Source: Gordionus sp. m RMFG-2023 (taxonomy: Eukaryota > Nematomorpha > Gordioida > Chordodea > Parachordodidae). From it: a stretch of 64,000 nt of DNA. Positions 13,801 to 25,800 of the stretch are shown one piece after another. Under the pieces are notes generated by a model. The model worked only from the letters and a program-made list of their open reading frames with translations. It did no database searches and was not told the origin of the DNA. Position 1 is the stretch's first letter. Every line of letters begins with the position of its first letter. The position numbers and the translations under genes are program-made. The DNA lies in NCBI RefSeq assembly GCF_954871325.1, contig NC_088775.1, positions 87,459,561-87,523,560 of the forward strand, given 5' to 3'.

Positions 13801-16800
13801 CTACCTTGGGAATGTATTATGTTATGCACACAAAACTATTAATTTTGGGGGGAGAGTTTATGTTTGTTCTTAAATTAATAAATGACACATTTTACTCGGT
13901 TATGGGCCGCTATTACTACTATTAAAAAATGTTAAAAAAGCAAATAAGCTAAAATGGCTGTAAAAATGGCCCTATAGGTTTGAAGCGAGAGATTTAAAAA
14001 TATTAAAAATTTAACTTTTACAGATTAGACAGATTTTACTATTTAAAGTAATTTATGTAATTAAAAATTTAATAATACAAATTTAAGAAAATACACAATT
14101 CTAATATTATTAATTTTAGTATATATATAATTCTAATATTTAATATAATTCTAATATTTAATATAATTATAATATAAATATAATTCTAATATTTAATATA
14201 ATTATAATATAAATATAATTCTAATATTTAATATAATTCTAATATTTAATATAATTCTAATATTTAATAAATTATAATATAATTTTTAAAGCAATTTTAA
14301 TGTTATATAAAGAAATTTATATAATTAATATAATATTAATATTATTAATAATTAAATTAATGTGATATAAAGAAATTTAGATAATTAATAAAATATAATT
14401 AATATATTTAATGAATCTATAGTAAAATAATATATATATTTTTTTTAAATAATTTATATTACATGATATTAAAACAATTTTATTTTATGCATGATATATC
14501 TTATCTATTTAATAAAAAAAATATAGATTTTTTTTTGTAATATTTATTCTAAAAAAATAACCAAGAGTTGTAGAACTAGGAGCCATTTACTTGCATCGTT
14601 TTCTGAATATAATTTCATGAGGCTAGTAGCTGGGTAGGAAATAAAAATAAATTTGAGGGTAAAGGGGTATATCAAATTATTAGTTCCTCAGATTTATGCA
14701 TATATTTTAATTTTTTTTGAGATTTCTGATAATTAATGGGACTGTTAATCTTTTTTCTTACTAAGAACTTATATAAAATTTTTACAGTATGTTTCTATGT
14801 ATATATTTTAATTTTTTTGAGATTTCTGATGATTAAACTTTTTTCTTACTAAGAACTCCTTATATAAAATTTTTACCGTAGATATTTATACAATATAACT
14901 ATGGATACATACAAAATTTATGTTTATTTCAAGTGCATAATTTGACAACACAGAACATTCAATTATTATTCGTTATGAAATTTTCTAAAAATTCGCTTAG
15001 ACAATATTAAAAAGTATTCTATAAGGATGTAATTAATTATATTATATCAGGTTAAATAAAAAAATAATGATTTAATGGTGCACGCAACAATAGTATAAAC
15101 GATTATGATAGGCATGGTATTACAATATGAAAAATGATTATTTTGAATTGAAATAATATATATAAAAAAAATATCGACAATAAGTTATATAAACTGATAA
15201 AAAAAATATATGAAGGAAGGGTTTAGTGTACTATTAGCATTCGAATGATAATTATGATTAGTAGTATTATGAACTTTTACTTAAAACTCTCCACAAATGA
15301 TGATATAGCAATAGTTGAGGAACATAACATAGATTTTGAAATTGGCATATACCACTTCAACCGAACCTAACTACAATAAAATAACTTGGATCAACAGTAA
15401 TGATATTTTTTTACTGATATAAAAAATATAAAACAAATAGAGTTAGATGATGGGTAAAAAAGTCACCAGTATAGTAATATAAAAAAAATGGGCTAAATGC
15501 CAGTAAATTTTTTGGAATATAAATATCTTGATATTTTTTTCCAAATATTCAATAGGGCTATACAAATTTCCACAATATATGATTATTATCTCTCTTATCT
15601 TATCATCTAGTATGATATATTTTTTTTCTTTCGGAAACTTTTCGCCCATCATCTAACTGCATCAATACAAGATCCATATCCTGCTCTATATTTTTTATGA
15701 TATCAATAAATAAATAAATGTTGGGGTGAGGGGATAAGGAACGTATTCCTTTAAAGCTCGATGAAAGCCTTCGACGTGGTTATTCGTCCTCACCCCTCTA
15801 ACGTCAAATGTGTTCCACATTTCATATTTGAACTTGGCATTACTGTTAATCCAAGTATTTTCAAAATAATTTAAAAAATCGTAAATAGAACTCAATTGAA
15901 ATGATTGAATTTGGCGACTGAACTCAATCATTATAGATGGCGCATCCCTTTCTTATAAAAATGGGATGGCCATTATAATACGAAAAAATTTATAAATATT
16001 AGGATTTCGTCTGCTCAATTGGGTCAGGCGATATTCCTGAATGTGTCTTACGATGCATTGACAGAAAAGGAAGTAGCAACCTTTTACAATAATTCTAGGA
16101 AAAATATCCTTAAGGGCTAAAAATACGCCAATTTCAAAATCTATTGTTGCACTTGGTGGCGTTATAATTAAGCCTAATGATAAACAATAATTTTTTAATA
16201 AATAAAACATTCGAATATATGTATTTTTAAATTTATCTGGTAAAAGAATATACGCGCAAACAATTAAAGTATTGTTTATAATAATATTTATGGTGTAAAA
16301 TTGTTTAAATAATTTAGGGGCGCATTAAACGTGCCATCTAGATATATTTTATCTGCCCAACAAAGGCGACATAAAAGAATACGAGTAGAAAAAATAAATA
16401 ATTTATTATTATCATTACAAACTAAAAAATTATTATTATTCAAGGTAACTTTAGGTTCATCAAGCAACGCTATATCAGCATTTGTGAGAGGTAACGATGG
16501 CCGCGTTGATTGAATAACGCGCGCCATATTTGTTTTTGACAAAAATGTTGGTAAGGTTTTAGGGTGTCGCAAAACAAAGGAATCTAATTTCCTTTTGCGC
16601 ATAACTTTTTTATATACTTTATGTAAACTTAAATATTTATTTAATTTTATTTGATTTTTTAATTCATTTACTGTTAGTAAAAGTTCATAATACTCTTCAT
16701 CATTATCGTGACTATGTTGCTTAGTCATTGTAAAATGAGTATCTAATACACCCCTTCCTTTACAGTTATGTAAACGACATTTATAATAATGTTCTCGATT

Positions 16801-19800
16801 ACGAAGATATAAATATTTATTAGAATATATTAAATTATTATTAAATTTAGAAGTAATAAATTTATATGGGCATTTTTTTTAAAAAAGAAAATCTGATTCT
16901 CTTGATAATTGGCTTTGTTTAAAAATAATGAAAATAAATTATTAATAATATATTAAAGTATTTTGAATTGCTCTATCAGTAATAATTTAATTAGGTGCTG
17001 AAATTTTTATTATAATGATTAGTATGTAAAATTATATTTTACTTAATGAAAAGCAAAGTTTTCATTATCATTCAAGGCAGAGTTTTAATTAATAGGTGCT
17101 GAAATTTTTATTATAATGATTAGTATGTAAAATTATATTTTACTTAAAAGAGATTCATTATCATGAAAAGCAAAGTTTTCATAATCATTCAAGGCAGAGT
17201 TTTCATTAATAGGTGCTGAAATTTTTATTATAATGATTAGTATGTAAAATTATATTTTACTTAAAAGAGATTCATTATCATGAAAAGCAAAGTTTTCATT
17301 ATCATTCAAGGCAGAGTTTTCATTAATAGGTGCTGAAATTTTTATTATAATGATTAGTATGTAAAATTAAATTTTACCTAAAAGAGATGCATTATCATGA
17401 AGAGCAGTGATTTCATTATCATTCAAGGCAGAGTTTTCATTAGCTTTGTTTTACGATAATGAATATAAATATAGATAAAAGTTAACTTTGACATTCATTT
17501 GAAATATAAATTACTCCATCTGTCTGAGTAAATTTATCTATGGAATTTATATCTTCAGCTAAATAAATTAAAATTTTTTATATTTCTATTTATCATAAAC
17601 TTTGTGTTGATGTTGATTTAAATTTCTGCAAGTAGCAATTAGGATCTTTAATACATTTAATTTATATTATTTAAAAATATTTTATCTACCAGTACACTCT
17701 TTGGATATACTAAATACATTATATTTGAGAATACCTTTCCCCTTACATGATGCTTTTGAGCATACATAGTAAGAGGTTGACTCATTATAATATTGTATCG
17801 TATAGTCTGGACTATTTGTTAGTGGTAACTAGGCATCTTGTAATTTAACTTAATCGCTAAATGTAGCTAAAGCATCTTTTAATTTATATTGTTCCAATAT
17901 GAGACTTAAAGTTTATATGCTGCAAAGCTTAAAGTTTATGGATCTCAATTGGCACATTATAATAGTAGAGGCTAGTTTCTACATGTGATTTGGCTTAATT
18001 AAATGTAGAAAAGCTATCTTCTTTATTATACTGTGCCAATTGAGATAAATAAACATTTACAGCTTTGAGCATATAAACTTGGTACAGTTTAATATTTGAT
18101 GCATTACTAAATTATAAGGTTAAGCGAAATTTAGCGAAAAGTTTGCCGACAAAATACCTAATTATAACTAAAAAACAGTAAAGGCTGTACGATACCATAT
18201 TATAATGAGTCAACCTCTTACCATGTATGCTCAAAAGCATCATGTAAGGGGAAAGGTATTCTCAAATATAATGTATTTAGTATATCCAAAGAGTGTACTG
18301 GTAGATAAAATATTTTTAAATAATATAAATTAAATGTATTAAAGATCCTAATTGCTACTTGCAGAAATTTAAATCAACATCAACACAAAGTTTATGATAA
18401 ATAGAAATATAAAAATTTTTAATTTATTTAGCTGAAGATATAAATTCCATAGATAAATTTACTCAGACCGATGGAGTAATTTATATTTCAAATGAATGTC
18501 AAAATTAACTTTTATCTATATTTATATTCATTATCGTAAAACAAAGCTAATGAAAACTCTGCCTTGAATGATAATGAAATCACTGCTCTTCATGATAATG
18601 CATCTCTTTTAAGTAAAATTTAATTTTACATACTAATCATTATAATAAAAATTTCAGCACCTATTAATGAAAACTCTGCCTTGAATGATAATGAAAACTT
18701 TGCTTTTCATGATAATGAATCTCTTTTAAGTAAAATATAATTTTACATACTAATCATTATAATAAAAATTTCAGCACCTATTAATGAAAACTCTGCCTTG
18801 AATGATTATGAAAACTTTGCTTTTCATGATAATGAATCTCTTTTAAGTAAAATATAATTTTACATACTAATCATTATAATAAAAATTTCAGCACCTATTA
18901 ATTAAAACTCTGCCTTGAATGATAATGAAAACTTTGCTTTTCATGATAATGAATCTCTTTTAAGTAAAATATAATTTTACATACTAATCATTATAATAAA
19001 AATTTCAGCACCTAATTAAATTATTACTGATAGAGCAATTCAAAATACTTTAATATATTATTAATAATTTATATTCATTATTTTTAAACAAAGCCAATTA
19101 TCAAGAGAATCAGATTTTCTTTTTTAAAAAAAATGCCCATATAAATTTATTACTTCTAAATTTAATAATAATTTAATATATTCTAATAAATATTTATATC
19201 TTCGTAATCGAGAACATTATTATAAATGTCGTTTACATAACTGTAAAGGAAGGGGTGTATTAGATACTCATTTTACAATGACTAAGCAACATAGTCACGA
19301 TAATGATGAAGAGTATTATGAACTTTTACTAACAGTAAATGAATTAAAAAATCAAATAAAATTAAATAAATATTTAGGTTTACATAAAGTATAAAAAAAA
19401 GTTATGCGCAAAAGGAAATTAGATTTCTTTGTTTTGCGACACCCTAAAACCTTACCAACATTTTTGTCAAAAACAAATATGGCGCGCGTTATTCAATCAA
19501 CGCGGCCATCGTTACCTCTCACAAATGCTGATATAGCGTTGCTTGATGAACCTAAAGTTACCTTGAATAATAATAATTTTTTAGTTTGTAATGATAATAA
19601 TAAATTATTTATTTTTTCTACTCGTATTCTTTTATCTCGCCTTTGTTGGGCAGATAAAATATATCTAGATGGCACGTTTAATGCGCCCCTAAATTATTTA
19701 AACAATTTTACACCATAAATATTATTATAAACAATACTTTAATTGTTTGTTGCGCGTATATTCTTTTACCAGATAAATTTAAAAATACATATATTCGAAT

Positions 19801-22800
19801 GTTTTATTTATTAAAAAATTATTGTTTATCATTAGGCTTAATTTTTTCGCCACCAAGTGCAACAATAGATTTTGAAATTGGCGTATTTTTAGCCCTTAAG
19901 GATATTTTTCCTAGAATTATTGTAAAAGGTTGCTACTTCCATTTCTGTCAATGCATCGTAAGACACATTCAGGAATATCGCCTTATGTTCCTCAACTATT
20001 GCTATATCATCATTTGTGGAGAGTTTTAAGTAAAAGTTCATAATACTACTAATCATAATTATCATTCGAATGCTAATAGTACACTAAACCCTTCCTTCAT
20101 ATATTTTTTTTATCAGTTTATATAACTTATTGTCGATATTTTTTTTATATATATTATTTCAATTCAAAATAATCATTTTTCATATTGTAATACCATGCCT
20201 ATCATAATCGTTTATACTATTGTTGCGTGCACCATTAAATCATTATTTTTTTTATTTAACCTGATATAATATAATTAATTACATCCTTATAGAATACTTT
20301 TTAATATTGTCTACGCGAATTTTTAGAAAATTTCATAACGAATAATAATTGAATGTTCTGTGTTGTCAAATTATGCACTTGAAATAAACATAAATTTTGT
20401 ATGTATCCATAGTTATATTGTATAAATATCTACGGTAAAAATTTTATATAAGGAGTTCTTAGTAAGAAAAAAGTTTAATCATCAGAAATCTCAAAAAAAT
20501 TAAAATATATACATAGAAACATACTGTAAAAATTTTATATAAGTTCTTAGTAAGAAAAAAGATTAACAGTCCCATTAATTATCAGAAATCTCAAAAAAAA
20601 TTAAAATATATGCATAAATCTGAGGAACTAATAATTTGATATACCCCTTTACCCTCAAATTTATTTTTATTTCCTACCCAGCTACTAGCCTCATGAAATT
20701 ATATTCAGAAAACGATGCAAGTAAATGGCTCCTAGTTTTACAACTCTTGGTTATTTTTTTAGAATAAATATTACAAAAAAAAATCTATATTTTTTTTATT
20801 AAATAGATAAGATATATCATGCATAAAATAAAATTGTTTTAATATCATGTAATATAAATTATTTAAAAAAAATATATATATTATTTTACTATAGATTCAT
20901 TAAATATATTAATTATATTTTATTAATTATCTAAATTTCTTTATATCACATTAATTTAATATTAATTATATAAAATATTAATATTATATTAATTATATAA
21001 ATTTCTTTATATAACATTAAAATTGCTTTAAAAATTATATTATAATTATATTAAATATTAGAATTATATTAAATATTAGAATTATATTAAATATTAGAAT
21101 TATATTAAATATTAGAATTATATTAAATATTAGAATTATATTAAATATTAGAATTATATTAAATATTAGAATTATATTAAATATTAGAATTATATTAAAT
21201 ATTATAATTATATTAAATATTAGAATTATATTTATATTATGATTATATTAAATATTAGAATTATATTTATATTAGAATTATATTAAATATTAGAATTATA
21301 TTAAATATTAGAATTATATATATACGAAAATTATTAATATTAGAATTGTATATTTTCTTAAATTTATATTATTAAATTTTTAATTACATAAATTACTTTA
21401 AATAGTAAAATCTGCCTAATCTGTAAAAGTTAAATTTTTAAATCTTTCGCTTCAAACCTATAGGGGCCATTTTGACAGCCATTTTAGCTTATTTGCTTTT
21501 TTAACATTTTTTCATACAAATTATAAGGCTAAGCGAAATTTAGCGAAAAGTTTGTCGACAAAATACCTAATTATAACTAAAAAATAGTAAAGACAGTACG
21601 ATACCATTTTGCTCTAATACTTATTTTATATTAAATTATCCTCGTTTTATTAATTTAATTATTATAGAGTAATTAAAAATAAAATGGAAAGAAATAAAAT
21701 TTAAAAGACATATTAAAAAATATCTACTTATCTATCACCGAAAAACATGTTTTTTTTGTTTCTTTAAATCCTCATTAATTATCAAATGAAATGAGGTTAC
21801 AAATTAAATATTTTTTTAACAAATCATTTTTCGTTTTTCCCCTCCAATCTCATTGATTGACATTTTGATCATATCTTTAAACAGTTTAATGGATTTATCC
21901 AGGATGACCACGTTTCTTCGCCCCTTTCCTCTACAATTGGATAATAAATTTTATATATACGCTGATAGGATTCATTAATCATGCTTATGTTTCTCTCTTA
22001 TATATTTTTTTTACTAAAGCTACAACATCATTCCTTTGCTGTCCGAAATATTGATCGATTCCGGAAAAGAAAAAGTTACCAGAATAACTTTAGGAACATT
22101 GCGAGTAATCATTTTATGCTCTTCTAAATAAATTTTGTATTTAATCCTCGGTGAGCATTTTAGGGTTTTTTTTAGCCCACCAAAAACCTGAACAGAACCC
22201 TGATTTTAAATTTTTTGGACTCTGGTTCTCGGTGAAACTTTTAAAACAGGTTTGACTGTTTGTTTCCTGTCATCGAATCATCAATCAAAACTATCACGAG
22301 TATACCATAAATTACAAGTTTTTTTAAAAAATAAATTAAACGCGCGGCGCCCAACAGCACTTGCTCGAAAACCCGACGTCCCGAGACGTCGTTCATTCCA
22401 ATTGCGTGTCTATGATTCGCTGCAAAGTTTTTAAGCAGCTTCAACTTATCACGTCTAACAAGGTGGACGATCCCGAGATGCTGAGCGATATACAATATCT
22501 CGCCAAAACCCTGCAAGAAGCCGTTCACGATTTGAGGTTTCGAAAATTATTAATTTTTTTTAGAAATTTTTTGATCATGTCATTCTTATGAAATCTGTCT
22601 ATTTCCGTTTCGAGTGTTTTTTTACAAAAGTTCTAAAGCGTTCCCGAAAATTTAAAAAAAGTAAATACTATTGATTATCTTTTTACAGCACCTTCGACGA
22701 GTATACCTCAGAGGTTAAATCCGGCTTTCTTGAATGGAGTCCCGTTCACAAATCCCAACGTTTCTGGAACGAGAACATCGAAAAGTTCAATGATAAGGGC

Positions 22801-25800
22801 TTCGAATTAGTCAAAATTCTGGTTCAAATCCTCAAGATTAACCTTCAACCCACTTTCGTCGCCGACGGTAAAGTTTCAGAAAACACCCAAGTTTATGGTG
22901 GCGAGGCTGGTCAAAGTGAAACTAGCGGTTAGTATATAAAATAAAAATTTCACTCTTAATTTTTCTTTAATATTATTGTTCGAATTATTTTTAATTTGAT
23001 AATACATATATAAATAAAATAAAACAGCTGATATAGAGATGGGAAAAAAAAATTAAGTTAATATTTTTGAAAATCAAGTTTTCTCGACATCTGGAAAACC
23101 GTACAAAAACGGGTTAATACAAAATTTGCTTGAATCCTTATTCCAAATATATAATTTATTTATTGGTATAAATTTTGAATTATGTTTGTTTACGATGAAA
23201 TTAGGAAATTTAAGTTCGAGATATATTATTTTATATAGACGTAATAAATGCAACATTTACGTTGAATTGTAAATCTGCCCTTTTTTGCTATGTTTAAATT
23301 TGTTGTAAACGAGTTAAAAGCCGGGTTCGAGTGCGCCTTGCAGATTTTGATCCGTTCAACCTTACATTTACATTATATCTAGAAGAATTTCATTAAAATG
23401 ATGATAATATTTTAATTTAAAAATGATTTATATAAAATATATCATCCGATTTAAACCAGATTAAATGGTGGAAATGTAAGTTTTTATTTTTAATGTTAGA
23501 ACCGGAAATTAAAAAAGGTTAGCTTTTAGGCAACCCTAGTGGATGTTTTTATAAAACGGCGAAATCGAAATTGTAGCCAAATAAATTTTAAGTAATCATC
23601 GAGATTTTGAAGAAAAAACTACACTGTTGTGCCGTCCTTTGGCGAAATCCTCGAGGAGCTTTAGGTAATGTTTGTTTTATATAACATTTTGATTTTACCG
23701 TTTTGTAAAACAAAAAAAAATGGCGAAATTTAAGCTTTTTTTAACAACACTACCGATAACTGATGAGAGCTGGTTACGTCATCGACCTAACAACACTCTA
23801 TAAAAAAAATGGGAAGATAATTACTATTTGAACACTCTTGTTTTCAATTGTAATTTTATGAATTTATAAAATTATCAAATTTAATACCCGGTCCTACCGA
23901 CTAAAATTTAGCAAAATGTTCGACCCGACTCGTTAATTTTTTTGTACGAATTGCCCCACTCGGCTTATTATAAAATCTGATTATTTGCCTACCCGCCGGT
24001 ATAAAAATAACCGGTTTAGCGGCTCTGGTTCTTTAAATTTCTTACTTCTCTCACTTTAACTAATAAGGAAGGAAGAAAGAAAGAAAGAAAGAAAGAATGA
24101 AATTCGTGAAATTGAATTTTTTTTTCCCTTCCCTTACATTTAATTTAAAGTGAACTTTCTCTTGCCCAGGTTTTACAGTAATTATTTTATTTAAAATTCT
24201 AGCTGGATGGTTTATTATTTGTAGGGAAAAGATTGACGATTGTTTTAAAACTTGTTTAACGAATAAATATTAATAATTCCATTAAAAAAATATTAAAAAA
24301 ACAGATTCAGCCGATAAAAATGTGGAGAAAACATTTTCGAACAATGGAATCCTTAGAGACAGGAATACCATTCTAGCTGTCGCGTGTCACGATTTGGGGG
24401 AATACGTAGGTCATTATCCACCTGGGAAAAGGTTTTTTTAAAGCATTTTTCTTAAAAAATTTAGGACGGATGCTGAAGATTAGGAAAGTTCTCGATGGTT
24501 TTTTGGTTCGACGCAACTAACCCCCTCCCCCCCCCCCCCCATCTTCACTTTCTCACCTAAAAAAAAAGTAGAATTGCTACTTTCTACCAAGAATTAAAAT
24601 ATGCTAAGCTCTAGCCATTTATTATATATAATCATCGCTCTATTTGTTGATTGTATTGATGTTTCTTTTTGGTTTTTAATTTTATTTATATAAATGATAT
24701 CTTTAAGAATATTTTATTTTAGTCGTCAAAAATATCACGTGTTTTCTAGTGATTTAGAACAATTTTTTAAAAAAAAAAGTTTCAAAACAATTCGAAATAA
24801 TTTTGAGATTAGTTCCTCTGGAGGAAAAAAAATAATAGAGCTTGATGTAATTTGGAATTTATCTTTAAGCTTTTTACTTGGGATAGTTTTATGCATATCA
24901 CTATTTCTACCCTAATTGTTGGGTCGCCAATTCTTTTGTAGCCCGCTATATGGGGAAGTGATAATATCAATTTTTTTTAAGAGCTACGGAATTTCTTTCC
25001 TCGTGGCTTATTGTGTATAAGGAATAGCTAAACTTTTTCAGCGAAGCATTTTTGTATCCAAGATATTCATATTTAAGTTACAAATAAAACTTAAAATATT
25101 ACTTATTTGTTGAAATTTAATGAATCCATCTAAAAAAATTTTTTTTTAAATATTGTGGGTGTGGGAATGTATTTTCATATTTGAATTAAAATTAATCTTT
25201 CCTCCAGGATTGTGGAAAGACTAGGAGCCAAACAGCTGATCATGTCCTTGCTCACCAATCGAGATCCTTCCGTTCGATACGAAGCCTTAGTAGCCTTGCA
25301 AAAGATAATGGTGCACAATTGGTAAGATTTTAAAAAATAATTAATATTAGTAAATCGAACATTTTTCGATAAAATTTTGTTTTTTTGGTATAACCACACT
25401 GGTTCAGTCAGTAAGGAATTATATGCATCCTAATGGATATGCCCGGGTTTATATCATGTCCTCATTATATTTTAAAATGTCTAAGGCCTCATTTATCGTT
25501 AACACATTTTGTTCAAGTGGCGCGGTATTTAACGCTACCGAAATCACAGCTTATCCTTCATAGTGATATTATTTTTTGAAATATGCGCAGTAACACATGT
25601 TTTTTAAATTCTATCATAGCGTTATCATCTCTTAAGTTCCATATTTAAAAATTATACCGATTTATTGGCTTGATTTTATAAATAACGCGTTTATATAAAC
25701 AATTCACCGCTTGAACAAAACGCGTTTTAAATGAGGCGATATAAAAACGAAACCAGTGCACTTACGAAATAAGTAGGATAAAGGGCATTGTAAAAAAATA

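Larger units (their letters stand above)
13924..21512. mobile_element. 7.6-kb palindrome: two head-to-head FLYWCH/MULE transposon copies inside intron 6
   Basis: Sequence running in from 13924 recurs almost perfectly inverted running in from 21512, symmetric about position 18000. Both arms carry, from outside in: an AT-rich short tandem array, a MULE transposase gene transcribed outward, and an array of 118-bp repeats. The innermost few hundred bases also pair, more loosely (TCTCAATTGGCACA versus TGTGCCAATTGAGA). The left arm has about 700 bp that the right arm lacks, including the C-terminal transposase part. No clear 9-bp target duplication flanks the pair. It lies wholly within an intron of the V-ATPase gene, so the primary transcript would contain a very long hairpin. 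Confidence 0.88.

Noticed and set aside
16331-16513. Frames opposite the MULE transposases (also 19493-19675)
   Set aside because: They are exact antisense shadows of the transposase DNA-binding and DGTF regions, present in both arms.
22241-22528. A 95-codon minus-strand frame near 22.4 kb
   Set aside because: It is the antisense shadow of V-ATPase exon 8.
24694-24915. A 73-codon frame in intron 10
   Set aside because: No similarity, hydrophobic AT-rich composition, no splice borders that fit the host gene.
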